DNA from: Chloroflexota bacterium
GTDB lineage: Bacteria; Chloroflexota; Dehalococcoidia; JACPQD01
Assembly: GCA_016190665.1 (NCBI GenBank)
Contig: JACPQD010000068.1
Span: forward strand, 94,529-158,528
Direction: 5' to 3'
DNA: 64,000 nucleotides
Shown here: positions 7,414 through 16,044 of the stretch, piece by piece
Numbering within the stretch: the stretch's first letter is position 1
How the letters are laid out: every line of letters begins with the position of its first letter
Made by a program: the position numbers and the translations under genes
Notes under the pieces: generated by a model
What the model was told of the DNA's origin: nothing
Database searches by the model: none
Seen by the model: the letters and a program-made list of their open reading frames with translations, nothing else

Positions 7414-8361
7414 ATGACCAGCCTGGTGAGCGACCTCTTCGGCGTCAATGTCACCATCAAGGGCGCCTACTCCCTGAGAGACAAGGTTATTGGCCTCTTC
7501 GTCCTTACCCGCCCCGCACTGTCTCTTTTGTCCCCCATAAACGCGGCCAGCGCCGCAGTGCTGGCTCTGGGCGGGTATCCTCCTCTCCTGACCTGCATCC
7601 TTGGCTTCATTTGTGTCGCCCTGGCCGCGGGGGGGATCAACACCTTCAATGACTTTGTCGACCGGGAGCGGGACAAGACGGTCTGGCCAGGCCGGCCGAT
7701 ACCGAGCAAGCGGGTCTCTGCCGGGCACGCGCTGGCGTTGGCCCTGGCGCTCTTTGCCGGCGCGCTCGTCATCTCCTGGTTCTTCTTCAACCAGAACAGT
7801 TATGTCAACTTCACCGTACTGGCCCTCGCCATCTTGCTGGGCGGCGGCTATTCGATGTTCTTCCGTGACAAAGTGGGCTATCTGTCACTCCCGCCCATCA
7901 ATGGCCTGATTTATCTGGGCGGCTGGACCGCCTTTGCCCCGGAGACGCTCTTCACCAGCTTCCTGCCCTGGTTCCTCTTCCTTCACGGGCTGGTCTGGCA
8001 GGCAGCTCACATCATGGTGTACTCGCCGGTGCACCCGGTGAGCAAGTCCGAAGGCAAGCTGCGGACCGAGAAGAAAGCCCTTTTCTTCGTGCCCACGCCC
8101 CGTCTCGCGGCCGTTCTCGGCATGGCCTTCCTGGTCTTGACCGTGGCCATGAACGTCCTCTTGCCCTTCCTGACGCCCCTCGGACCCGTCTACCTGTCTG
8201 TGGTCGCCCTTTCAAGCGTCTTCGCTTTGATTGCCACTGCCGCTTTCCTTAAGGACTTGAGGAGCAGAGAGAAGGGCATCAAGGCCTTCGCGTCCGTATC
8301 TCTGCTGAGATTGGGCATCTCCGGAGCGATCCTTCTGGACGTGCTATTATTAATCGGGTAG
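7414..8361 (+). CDS. UbiA-family prenyltransferase-like membrane protein
   Basis: The 315-residue protein has about eight hydrophobic segments. The first UbiA signature is intact as NTFNDFVDRERDKTVWPGRP (near residues 75-95), with the N..D...D pattern that binds magnesium and prenyl diphosphate. The second aspartate-rich motif is not evident: the expected loop reads HPVSKSEGKLRTEKKAL. UbiA enzymes transfer prenyl groups to quinone, haem or lipid precursors in the membrane. The acceptor cannot be named from sequence. The protein may be a divergent or specialised member. Confidence 0.75.
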   Translation: MTSLVSDLFGVNVTIKGAYSLRDKVIGLFVLTRPALSLLSPINAASAAVLALGGYPPLLTCILGFICVALAAGGINTFNDFVDRERDKTVWPGRPIPSKRVSAGHALALALALFAGALVISWFFFNQNSYVNFTVLALAILLGGGYSMFFRDKVGYLSLPPINGLIYLGGWTAFAPETLFTSFLPWFLFLHGLVWQAAHIMVYSPVHPVSKSEGKLRTEKKALFFVPTPRLAAVLGMAFLVLTVAMNVLLPFLTPLGPVYLSVVALSSVFALIATAAFLKDLRSREKGIKAFASVSLLRLGISGAILLDVLLLIG

Positions 8362-8370
8362 ACCGGGTTC

Positions 8371-8604
8371 TTGCGAAACGGGGGTGCGTCAAGTAGCTTC
8401 CAGGCCTGGTGGATAGCCATCACCTGCTGCCTCAGTCTCACGGTGTCCTCCGGCACGGGCTTCTACAGTTTTGGGGTGTTCTTCAAGCCCCTCCTGGAGG
8501 AGTTTGGCTGGGGAAGGGGAGCTACCTCCGCGGCCGTCTCGGTCTACTGGCTGACCATGGGCGTCGGCGCCGACTGGCTGAGACTGAATACGCATCTTCA
8601 GTGA
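8371..8604 (+). pseudogene. MFS transporter, N-terminal remnant
   Basis: About 65 residues match the first two helices of a major facilitator transporter of the oxalate/formate-antiporter type: FYSFGVFFKPLLEEFGW followed by WLTMGVGA. Homology stops near 8568 and a short unrelated tail leads to a stop at 8604. A complete MFS protein has about 400 residues, so this is a truncated relic. It lies 10 bases after the UbiA-like gene. Confidence 0.75.
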
Positions 8605-8641
8605 ATGTGAAATAGCGAGTCGTGGCTTTTAGAGGGGGAAT

Positions 8642-10708
8642 ATGGACCCAACGGCGACGAGACTGGCATACTGGAACATCAGCCCGCCTGAGGTCTGGAT
8701 CGGCGGGGCCGTCTTCACCGTTGCCTTTGCGCTGATCTTCTACGGGCTCTACCGACGTATCCGTCTCTGGCGGCTGGGAAAACCGGCGGACCCCCTTGGC
8801 CATTGGGTCTGGCGGGGCTGGTCCCTCATCTCCTACGGCTTCGGGCACTTCCGCACTATCCGCGAAGCATACCCGGGGACGATGCACCTGCTCATCTTCT
8901 GGACCACCTTCGCGTTATTCATTGCCTCCCTGGTGGCGACCGTGCCGGAAGTGGCCCTACTGTTGTCCACGGTGATGACGGTACCCCAGATCCTCGTCAC
9001 TTATTTCAGCGGTGCCTTCTACTTGTGGTTCTCCCTCCTCACCGATATCATCGGCGTCCTCTTCATCGTCGGCGTCCTCATGGCCATCTACCGACGCTAC
9101 TTGATTAAGCCGGACCGGCTGGACTCTCTCTTCGATGACGGCCTCGCCCTGGCCCTTATGCTCTTTGTTGGCGTAACAGGGTTCTTGACCGAGGCATCCC
9201 GGATGGCTGCCAATGAAATCGCACCTCACCCGGACTGGGCGGCGTGGTCCCCGGTGGGCTATGCCCTGGCGCGGCCCATTGCCGGGATAGGCAACGAATT
9301 CCTCCTCCTGATGGTGCACAAAGGAGCGTGGTGGGTCCATATCTTGCTCACCGCCAGCCTCTTCTCCTACGTTGTGGCCTCCAAGCTGCTCCACCTTTTC
9401 GTTTCGCCGGCGAACATCTTTCTGCGGCCCGTCTCTCCTAAAGGCGCCTTGAAGCCGATCCTCGACATGGAGAACGCCGAGAGCTTCGGCGTGGCGAATA
9501 TCCAGGAGTTCAACTGGAAGCAACTGCTGGACCTGGACGCTTGCACGCGCTGCGGGCGTTGCCAGGACGCCTGCCCGGCCTGGGCCAGCGGCAAGCCCCT
9601 TTCTCCCAAGAAGCTCATCCAGGGCCTGAAGTCGGTGCTTGTGGAACGAGGGCCCGCACTTTTGAAGCGGGCTGACCCGCTCGACAACAAAAAGGACATG
9701 ATCAAGGATGTCATCACCGAGGACGTCATCTGGTCGTGCACTACCTGCGGGGCGTGCCATGAGCAATGTCCCGTCCTCATCGGGCAGATCGACAAGAACG
9801 TGGATATGCGGCGCAACCTGGTGCTCATGGAGTCGCGCTTCCCCGAGGCGGCCATGAACGCCCTCCGAAGCATCGAAGCTCGGGGGCATCCCTGGCGAGG
9901 CACCACCGCCACGCGCACCGATTGGACGAAGGGCCTGGACATCAAGGTCTTCTCCGAAGGAGCGCAGGCCGAGGTCCTCTACTGGGTCGGCTGCACCGGC
10001 GCCCTCGAGGACAGAAACCAGAAGGTCGCTCGCGCCTTCGCCAGCCTGCTGAAGCAGGCGGGGGTCGACTTCGCCATTCTGGGCGCGGAGGAGACCTGCT
10101 GCGGCGACCCGCCGCGCCGCATCGGCAACGAGTACCTCTTCCAGATACTGGCGCAGCAGAACATCGAGACCTTCAAGCGCTACGGCATCAAGAAGATCGT
10201 CACCGCATGTCCTCACGGCTACAATGCCATCAAGAACGAGTACCCGCAGTTTCGCGGACACTTCGAGGTGCAGCACCATAGCGAATTCCTCTGGGACCTC
10301 CTGCGACAGGGCCGGCTCACACTTTCCCACGGCCTGGGCGCTGTGCTAACATATCATGACCCCTGCTATCTCGGGCGCCACAACGACGTCTACGATGCGC
10401 CGCGGCAGATCCTGCGGGCGATCCCGCAAGCCAGGCTGGTGGAGATGGGACGCTCCGGCCGCACGAGCTTTTGCTGCGGCGGTGGTGGTGGGCACGCCTG
10501 GATGGAGGAGACGCTGGGCCGACGCATAAACGAGATACGTACCGAGGAGGCTCTGGACACGGGCGCGGCCATCGTGGCGACCGCCTGCCCGCTTTGCCTG
10601 ACCATGTTTGAGGACGGCATCAAAGCAAAGGGCGCTGAAGAGTCCATCAAGGCGATGGACATCGCTGAGCTGATGCAGCAGTGTTGTGGGGACGGAACCT
10701 GGGATTAA
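8642..10708 (+). CDS. HdrD-like membrane iron-sulfur oxidoreductase (FadF/ETF:menaquinone oxidoreductase type)
   Basis: The 688-residue protein has three parts. An N-terminal membrane domain of about 250 residues resembles the gamma (cytochrome b) subunit of nitrate reductase. A ferredoxin segment follows, with CTRCGRCQDACPAW and CTTCGACHEQCPV for two 4Fe-4S clusters. Two cysteine-rich CCG domains end the protein, with EETCCGDP and SFCCGGGGGHAW. This architecture is that of FadF/EMO-type proteins, which pass electrons from electron-transfer flavoprotein to menaquinone during acyl-CoA oxidation. The acyl-CoA genes at 21-25.6 kb fit that role, although etfAB are not in the window. ATG at 8642 follows GAGGGGG. 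Confidence 0.88.
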   Translation: MDPTATRLAYWNISPPEVWIGGAVFTVAFALIFYGLYRRIRLWRLGKPADPLGHWVWRGWSLISYGFGHFRTIREAYPGTMHLLIFWTTFALFIASLVATVPEVALLLSTVMTVPQILVTYFSGAFYLWFSLLTDIIGVLFIVGVLMAIYRRYLIKPDRLDSLFDDGLALALMLFVGVTGFLTEASRMAANEIAPHPDWAAWSPVGYALARPIAGIGNEFLLLMVHKGAWWVHILLTASLFSYVVASKLLHLFVSPANIFLRPVSPKGALKPILDMENAESFGVANIQEFNWKQLLDLDACTRCGRCQDACPAWASGKPLSPKKLIQGLKSVLVERGPALLKRADPLDNKKDMIKDVITEDVIWSCTTCGACHEQCPVLIGQIDKNVDMRRNLVLMESRFPEAAMNALRSIEARGHPWRGTTATRTDWTKGLDIKVFSEGAQAEVLYWVGCTGALEDRNQKVARAFASLLKQAGVDFAILGAEETCCGDPPRRIGNEYLFQILAQQNIETFKRYGIKKIVTACPHGYNAIKNEYPQFRGHFEVQHHSEFLWDLLRQGRLTLSHGLGAVLTYHDPCYLGRHNDVYDAPRQILRAIPQARLVEMGRSGRTSFCCGGGGGHAWMEETLGRRINEIRTEEALDTGAAIVATACPLCLTMFEDGIKAKGAEESIKAMDIAELMQQCCGDGTWD

Positions 10709-10866
10709 CACTGATAAACACTGATTGTGGGCCGAACCCCCGCCTCGCTGCAGACATATGAGGTACGCCTGATCTGGCATGGCGCCGCACCGTTATGGGC
10801 GCTGTCAAGGTCCATCCTGTCCATCCATGTCCGCCAATGTCGTTCTAACTAGCCGGGAGGTGGGAA

Positions 10867-11565
10867 ATGGGGCTTTCTGATCTTTTTGCCAATTTCACGC
10901 CGAGGGTCCCCTTCACCAAGGAACCCATCGACGAGACCGAAGAAGTCGAAGAATACGACAAGGGCGCGCGCATTTACATCTGGCCCCTCTACAAGCACTT
11001 CGTCTGGAAAGTGATGAAGCGCGGCATACGGCGGGGCTGGGCCCTGGACATCGGCACGGGCACGGGCCTTCTGCCGTTGGAACTGGCCAAAGTCAAGAAC
11101 AGCGATCTCCAGGTCGTGGGCCTGGATATCTCCGACACTATGATTCACCAGGCGCGACGGAACGTGGAGCGCGCCAAAGCCGAGGACAGGGTCCATTTCA
11201 TAGTGGCTTCGGCGGCATACCTTCCTTTCAAGGATGCATCCCTGGACATTGTGGCCAGCAACGCCTCTCTCCACCGTTGGAACGAGCCCGTGCAGGGCAT
11301 CAATGAGATCGAGCGCGTGACGAAGCCGGAGGGCGCCATCATCATGCGCGATAGCCGGCGGCTGCCTCCGAATCTCTTCTGGCGGGCCTTCCAGTTTCTG
11401 GTGACCTCGTTTATGAACGAGTCCCACAAGGAGGCGTGGCCCCAGGCAGTCGCCGCCGCCTACACGATCCCTGAGGTCAACGAAATCCTGGCCAAAACGC
11501 GCCTCCGACCGTGGAAAGTGTTCATCGACCTGATGTTCATAGACCTGTGCATAGAGTCCCGGTGA
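10867..11565 (+). CDS. class I SAM-dependent methyltransferase
   Basis: The 232-residue product carries methyltransferase motif I as LDIGTGTGLLPLELA (near residue 60), motif II as VVGLDISDTMIHQAR and motif IV as SLDIVASNASLHRW. It belongs to the broad Methyltransf_11/25 group, so the acceptor is unknown. A ribosome-binding site (GGGAGGTGG) precedes the ATG. It stands alone, flanked by repeat-rich spacers at 10709-10866 and 11566-11725. Confidence 0.85.
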   Translation: MGLSDLFANFTPRVPFTKEPIDETEEVEEYDKGARIYIWPLYKHFVWKVMKRGIRRGWALDIGTGTGLLPLELAKVKNSDLQVVGLDISDTMIHQARRNVERAKAEDRVHFIVASAAYLPFKDASLDIVASNASLHRWNEPVQGINEIERVTKPEGAIIMRDSRRLPPNLFWRAFQFLVTSFMNESHKEAWPQAVAAAYTIPEVNEILAKTRLRPWKVFIDLMFIDLCIESR

Positions 11566-11725
11566 TGCGCGAAGCGGGAAGGGTGACGGGTGTCGGGTGA
11601 CAGGTGACGGGGGTCGGCAACCAGCGTACAGCATTCTTCAGAGCTTTCAGCTTTCAGCGGGCCGATGGCTGAGCGCTGACGGCTGACAGCTCGTTCATCA
11701 TTCATCATTCCGTACGGAGGGAATC
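11566..11725. repeat. phrase-like simple repeats between genes
   Basis: The spacer consists of short iterated phrases: GTGACGGGTGTCGGGTGACA, then GCTTTCAGCTTTCAGC with a later GCTGACGGCTGACAGC, then TTCATCATTCATCATTC. The CTTTCAGC/GCTGA phrases recur at 2430-2450 and 43320-43345. No gene is seen. Confidence 0.6.
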
Positions 11726-12607
11726 ATGCTCAAGCGTTTTCTCTATCACGGCCTCACCGTCAGCGATCTGGACAGGTCTGTTGCCTTCTACCGGGCCCTC
11801 CCGGACGTGAAGCTGGAAAAGTCCTATGAGGTATCCGGCGACGCCCTGGAGGAGGCCACCGGCTACCCTAGGGCGCATGTGAAGACCGCCCTCTTAAGCC
11901 ATGGGAGCCATTTCCTGAAGCTCACTCAGTACCTGTCCCCCCAAGGCAAGAAGGAGTTCCGGTGCCGGATCAACGACCTTGGCGCTTCTCACGTGACGAT
12001 GCTCCAAGACAATCTTACAGAGACCTATGAGGCGCTACGGGCCGGGGGCGTCAAGTTCATGTCGCCGCCGGTACACCCGTTTCCGGTGACGCGTCCGGAG
12101 GCGGTATTCACGTATATGCTGGACCCTGACGGCTGCATCGTGCAGTTGAGCCCTCGCAGCGTCGGGATACACCATCACGCCCACGCTATCACCAATGAAG
12201 AAGGGGTCATAGCCTTCTATCGAGACGTCCTGGGCATGAAGACGGGGCGGATTCGCGACATCACCGGACCGGGCATCTCAGAAGGGACGGGCCTGCCCGA
12301 TTGCTTTGACAGGGAGACAGATATGGTCCTGGATGGCGGGCCGCCCGAGTCGATAGAGTTCCAGTATTTCGTGCATCCGCAGGGGAAGAACGTCAACGAG
12401 ACCAGGCTATGTGACGCCGGTTGCTCCTCGGTCGCCTTCGAGGTGGATGATATCCAGCGGTCCTATGAAGAGCTTGCGGCCAAAGGCGTCCGGTTCCTTT
12501 CCCGTCCGGTGAACCTGACCGCTGAGGGCGCCGACCTGTGGATGGTCTATCTCCTCGATCCTGAGGGCTACGTTCTGGAGCTGAGGTCGGGCGGAGAGCC
12601 GGTGTAG
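11726..12607 (+). CDS. two-domain VOC (glyoxalase/dioxygenase-like) protein
   Basis: The 293-residue protein contains two vicinal-oxygen-chelate modules. The first starts FLYHGLTVSDLDRSVAFYR and ends in an MLDPDGCIVQL strand near residue 140. The second starts at HHAHAITNEEGVIAFYRDV and ends in LLDPEGYVLELR. Candidate metal ligands are the H near residue 8 and the E of YVLEL, as in extradiol dioxygenases and glyoxalases. The exact reaction is not predictable. GGAGGG precedes the ATG. Confidence 0.85.
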   Translation: MLKRFLYHGLTVSDLDRSVAFYRALPDVKLEKSYEVSGDALEEATGYPRAHVKTALLSHGSHFLKLTQYLSPQGKKEFRCRINDLGASHVTMLQDNLTETYEALRAGGVKFMSPPVHPFPVTRPEAVFTYMLDPDGCIVQLSPRSVGIHHHAHAITNEEGVIAFYRDVLGMKTGRIRDITGPGISEGTGLPDCFDRETDMVLDGGPPESIEFQYFVHPQGKNVNETRLCDAGCSSVAFEVDDIQRSYEELAAKGVRFLSRPVNLTAEGADLWMVYLLDPEGYVLELRSGGEPV

Positions 12608-12657
12608 GTTGGGGAGGGCGTCCGACGCCGCTGTCGCGCGAGGGGCGCTTGAATATC

Positions 12658-12685
12658 TTGACATGCCGCTTCCGTGTGTTATACT
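12658..12685 (+). promoter_or_regulatory. strong sigma70 promoter of the ATPase-helicase cassette
   Basis: A consensus TTGACA at 12658-12663 and TATACT at 12680-12685 are separated by 16 bases. Transcription would start near 12692, giving a leader of about 107 bases before the first cassette gene at 12799. It is among the best promoters in the window and may drive all five genes to 18805. Confidence 0.75.
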
Positions 12686-12798
12686 GGCGGCGGCGTTGGC
12701 AAGCAAAGGGGATACAGTGGCGCTTCTTGTCGCTCGACGGCAGTTGCGCCCGCGAAATGGCATTAGCTGCGTATCACCGCTGATCATAAGGGAGAGGA

Positions 12799-13596
12799 AT
12801 GGAGAATAACTATCAAGCCAGTCTTGAGAAGGCCCTCGCGAAGACGGAAGCCGACGCCGATGCGACGTTGAAGGCCGCGGATTCCACCGTCAAATCGTTG
12901 AAGAGACTTCGCGCCAACGCGCAGGCTGGAAGCCTTCGGGACTTGAAGAAGACGATGGAATCGGCAGAGATGGCAATCGCCGCGCTCAAGCAGCAATTCA
13001 TGAATATGAAGGAAAGCTGGGATTTCGACTGTGAGAACTATGTGGCCAGCCATGCCTACGTCGATGAGATACTGGAGATGTCCAGGTCTCTCGGCGTCGG
13101 GATATTTCAGCAGGATGAGAGGCTCTATTGCTACCCTTCTCTCATCCGGATTCTGCCCAACGACCTTGCCGTTCAGATTGACAAGAAGAAAGAAAGAACC
13201 CTACGCCCTTCGGCTCTGGTGACTCACCTCAAGACCCTGCAAGACAGGCCTGTAAGGTTCAAGGCCGACGCCTTTCTGGAGAGCCTGTTTTCCGCTTATG
13301 AAATCCTCATGAGAAGCCGGGGAAAGGACCAGGTCGGCAAAGGGATTGTGGTCCGTCTTCTTGAGGTTTACAGCCTGCTCACGCTGTTGCCAGGGCAGTC
13401 AAGGGATTACTCTATCCAGGAGTTTGGCCGCGACCTCTATTTGCTCGACCAGAGCGGCGTGGCCCGGACGAAGGGCGGGCTTCGCGTCAGTTTCCCCGCG
13501 AGTACGGGCACGAGGTCGATGCGGGGGGCCATTCGCGTCATCACCCGCGAGGGGCAAGAAAAACGATACTACGGGATCTCGTTTATCGAAGGCTAG
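12799..13596 (+). CDS. coiled-coil protein, first gene of ATPase-helicase cassette
   Basis: The 265-residue protein is not recognised as a named family. Residues 1-75 are strongly helical and charged, with heptad-like spacing (KALAKTEADADATLKAADST onward), suggesting a coiled coil. The middle has IRILPNDLAVQIDKKKERTLRPS, and the end is strand-rich. No catalytic motif is visible. GGGAGAGGA precedes the ATG, which follows the cassette promoter. A structural or DNA-scanning subunit of the downstream ATPase complex is a guess based on position and coiled coil only. Confidence 0.7.
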   Translation: MENNYQASLEKALAKTEADADATLKAADSTVKSLKRLRANAQAGSLRDLKKTMESAEMAIAALKQQFMNMKESWDFDCENYVASHAYVDEILEMSRSLGVGIFQQDERLYCYPSLIRILPNDLAVQIDKKKERTLRPSALVTHLKTLQDRPVRFKADAFLESLFSAYEILMRSRGKDQVGKGIVVRLLEVYSLLTLLPGQSRDYSIQEFGRDLYLLDQSGVARTKGGLRVSFPASTGTRSMRGAIRVITREGQEKRYYGISFIEG

Positions 13597-13640
13597 TACC
13601 AAGTAACACTCACGTTTACGCTTTACGAAGCCCAAGAATA

Positions 13641-13738
13641 GGAACATGGATAAACAGGATGAACCCTGGATCGGAGTCCAGGGTGAACAGATTGGAATCG
13701 CGCAAATTATCTTGTCTATCCTGTACATCCATGTTGAT
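13641..13738 (-). repeat. about 100-base dispersed element with inverted ends, copy B
   Basis: This is the reverse-orientation copy of the element at 1384-1485. Its reverse complement begins ATCAACATGGATGTACAGGA and shares the internal CCCTGGACTCCGATCC block with only scattered differences. It lies between the first and second genes of the cassette, 45 bases after the first stop codon, so it interrupts an otherwise co-directional gene set. Confidence 0.8.
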
Positions 13739-13790
13739 AATCGGCTAATACGTATCGACGTCTGATACACCATGCTAGGAGTCTGTTGTC

Positions 13791-14753
13791 ATGTGCACAA
13801 CGCCGGAAGAATGGCTGCGAACCATCCGCACGGAGTATCTAAGCGCTTTCATCAGGAACGGCGGCGCGGCGGTGAAATTTGTTGTGCCCCTGGAGGATAT
13901 CCCCAGCAACGAATTGAGTAACATGCTGCGCCAGGCTTCAGAACAGGAAGGCTACCTCTTTACCACCGTTGATGCCGCATCGACGAAGGTCCACATGATC
14001 GACAAGTTATTCCACAGAATAGCCGCGCAGATTGACTGGGATGATTTGTCACGCGACTTCATCAAGGAACTTCTTACACAAGAAGGCCTCCGATTACCTC
14101 CGGCAGGCGGAGGCATGGACCTTCAGAGTCTTGCTGAGCTGAACCGTCGAGAGCAAAGGTTCCTGCGGAACGACATAAAGGAATGGCTGGAAGGGAGAAT
14201 CTTTCACGATTTTGAGATGAGCCAGGAGTTTAGGATCGCAATGATGCGGCTCTGTCAGGACCAGCTCGAGCCGGCGGGTCCGAGCGCGTTCTTGAGCGAC
14301 ACGGTGAAGGAATGGCTGCGGGGCGAACTACGATTGATCTCGGCTCTCAAGGAAGCTCTCATCTTTCAGAAGATAGTGAGATACAACGCCCGCCACATGC
14401 TGTTTTCGCTCGCCCATTGGATAAGGATGAACGGGAGGAGCGGCCTCGTTGTCGCCCTCGACATCAGTCGCTATCTGGTCTCCACAAGATCGCATGATCC
14501 CGAAGAAGGCTTCTTTTACTCCATTCCAGCGTTGCTGGATGTCTATGAGGTCCTTCGCCAGTTCGTCGACGGGACTGATGAGATGGAAGGCTGCCTCATC
14601 GTGGTCCTTGCCCCGCCGGATTTCCTCTATGACGAACGGCGAGGTCTGAATCGCTACGATGCGCTGAAAATGAGAATATACGACGAGGTGAGAGATCGAA
14701 GAAGACAAAACCCTCTGGCATCGCTGATACGCCTGGGGACGAGAGATCAATGA
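13791..14753 (+). CDS. P-loop-less ATPase-like paralogue in cassette
   Basis: The 320-residue protein has no Walker A motif, yet several parts parallel the ATPase encoded next. IRNGGAAVKFVVPLED stands where that protein has its P-loop. After it come SEQEGYLFTTVDAASTKVHM and a FHRIAAQIDW helix, matching the NFLCSKVVV strand and YRAAIRSAIV helix of the neighbour. SGLVVALDISRYL resembles a degenerate Walker B strand, and CLIVVLAPPDFLYD resembles a sensor strand. I infer a catalytically dead AAA-type partner. No named family is recognised with confidence. AGGAG precedes the ATG, and the next gene starts within 25 bases. Confidence 0.7.
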   Translation: MCTTPEEWLRTIRTEYLSAFIRNGGAAVKFVVPLEDIPSNELSNMLRQASEQEGYLFTTVDAASTKVHMIDKLFHRIAAQIDWDDLSRDFIKELLTQEGLRLPPAGGGMDLQSLAELNRREQRFLRNDIKEWLEGRIFHDFEMSQEFRIAMMRLCQDQLEPAGPSAFLSDTVKEWLRGELRLISALKEALIFQKIVRYNARHMLFSLAHWIRMNGRSGLVVALDISRYLVSTRSHDPEEGFFYSIPALLDVYEVLRQFVDGTDEMEGCLIVVLAPPDFLYDERRGLNRYDALKMRIYDEVRDRRRQNPLASLIRLGTRDQ

Positions 14754-14778
14754 GCGTGTCCGCAGAATGAGGAGCGGG

Positions 14779-16044
14779 ATGAATATCGAAGAACAAGTCA
14801 GGAACAGACGCGCCATCGAGGCGCTGCGCAACGGCGTGCCGAATCGAGATGCTGTCGCCGTGCTGGGATGCAACCAGCCCGAAATAGAAGACCGTTTTCG
14901 GGGACTACTGCGAAAGGCGCGGCAGGCCGTGGGGAGCGCGGATAGAAACGAAGGGATCATCGTGGCCGGGGACTTTGGCGCCGGGAAGTCCCATCTTCTG
15001 GAATATTTGGCGCATCTCGCCCTGGAAGAGAATTTCCTGTGCAGCAAAGTGGTGGTGAGCAAGGAAACCCCCCTGTATGATCCGGCAAAGTTCTACCGGG
15101 CAGCCATCAGGAGCGCTATTGTCCCCGGCAAGCGGGGAAACGCGATGACAGAAGTCGCCGCTGCTTTGGACCCCAATAGCGGCATCTACAACAATTTTGA
15201 GAGATGGCTGTATGAAGAAGCCGGTCTCAATGGGAGATTCGCTGCCACTGTCTTCCTGTTCCAGCGAATACCCAGCGACCCGGAACTCAGCAACAGGATC
15301 ATTCGGTTCTGGTCAGGGGAAAGGATGAACGCGGGCGAGATCAAGAAGTATCTGAGGGTTTACCGCGAATCGGTAACCTACAAGATCGATAGCATTCCCG
15401 CCAAAGATCTCGCTTTGCAGAGCTTCAGATTTGCCCCGCGCCTGATGGTGGCAGCCGGTTACTCCGGTTGGGTGCTGCTCATCGATGAGGTGGAATTGAT
15501 CAGCAAGTACTCGCTGATGCAGCGAGCAAGGTCGTATGCCGAATTGGCTCGCTGGATGGGCAGACTCGAGGGGTCTGATTGCGTGGGTCTAGCGGCAGTA
15601 GCTTCCATCACGTCGGATTTCCAGAGCAAGGTCCTGGAAGAGAAAGACGATTTCGAGAAGGTTCCCGCCAGGCTGAGGGCCAAGGGCACGGAAAGCGGGC
15701 TTCTCCTGGCAAGCCAGGCCGAAAGAGGAATGAGGATCATCGCGAACGAGTTGACCCATCTGAAGGCGCCCGATAGCGCAGTAATTGACGATACGTATGA
15801 GAAGGTGCGATCAATACATGCCAGGGCTTACGATTGGTCTCCGCCTGACGCCCCTTCCGTGGAGAGGTTGACGACCACCCGCATGCGCCAATACGTGAGA
15901 GGGTGGATCACCGAATGGGACCTCAAGAGACTTGATCGGGAATACAATCCGGAGATCCAATTTACTGCCCTTGAACAAGACTATACTGAGGATAAGAACT
16001 TAGAGGTTCCCGCGGAAGGCGACCAGGATTTCACTAACCAATAA
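14779..16044 (+). CDS. BrxD/DUF2791-like ATP-binding protein
   Basis: About 421 residues. The N-terminus reads RRAIEALRNGVPNRDAV and LGCNQPEIEDRF, followed by the Walker A motif GDFGAGKSH and the family block SKVVVSKETPLYDPAKFYRA. Walker B is WVLLIDEVELI near residue 235. This pattern matches the BREX-system ATP-binding (BrxD, DUF2791) family, P-loop ATPases found in type 2-like BREX and in other uncharacterised defence-like loci. ATG at 14779 has GAGGAG upstream; an in-frame ATG at 14767 is possible. The stop codon lies in the first unit of the repeat array that follows. No pglZ, pglX, brxC or brxL is present nearby. Confidence 0.85.
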   Translation: MNIEEQVRNRRAIEALRNGVPNRDAVAVLGCNQPEIEDRFRGLLRKARQAVGSADRNEGIIVAGDFGAGKSHLLEYLAHLALEENFLCSKVVVSKETPLYDPAKFYRAAIRSAIVPGKRGNAMTEVAAALDPNSGIYNNFERWLYEEAGLNGRFAATVFLFQRIPSDPELSNRIIRFWSGERMNAGEIKKYLRVYRESVTYKIDSIPAKDLALQSFRFAPRLMVAAGYSGWVLLIDEVELISKYSLMQRARSYAELARWMGRLEGSDCVGLAAVASITSDFQSKVLEEKDDFEKVPARLRAKGTESGLLLASQAERGMRIIANELTHLKAPDSAVIDDTYEKVRSIHARAYDWSPPDAPSVERLTTTRMRQYVRGWITEWDLKRLDREYNPEIQFTALEQDYTEDKNLEVPAEGDQDFTNQ

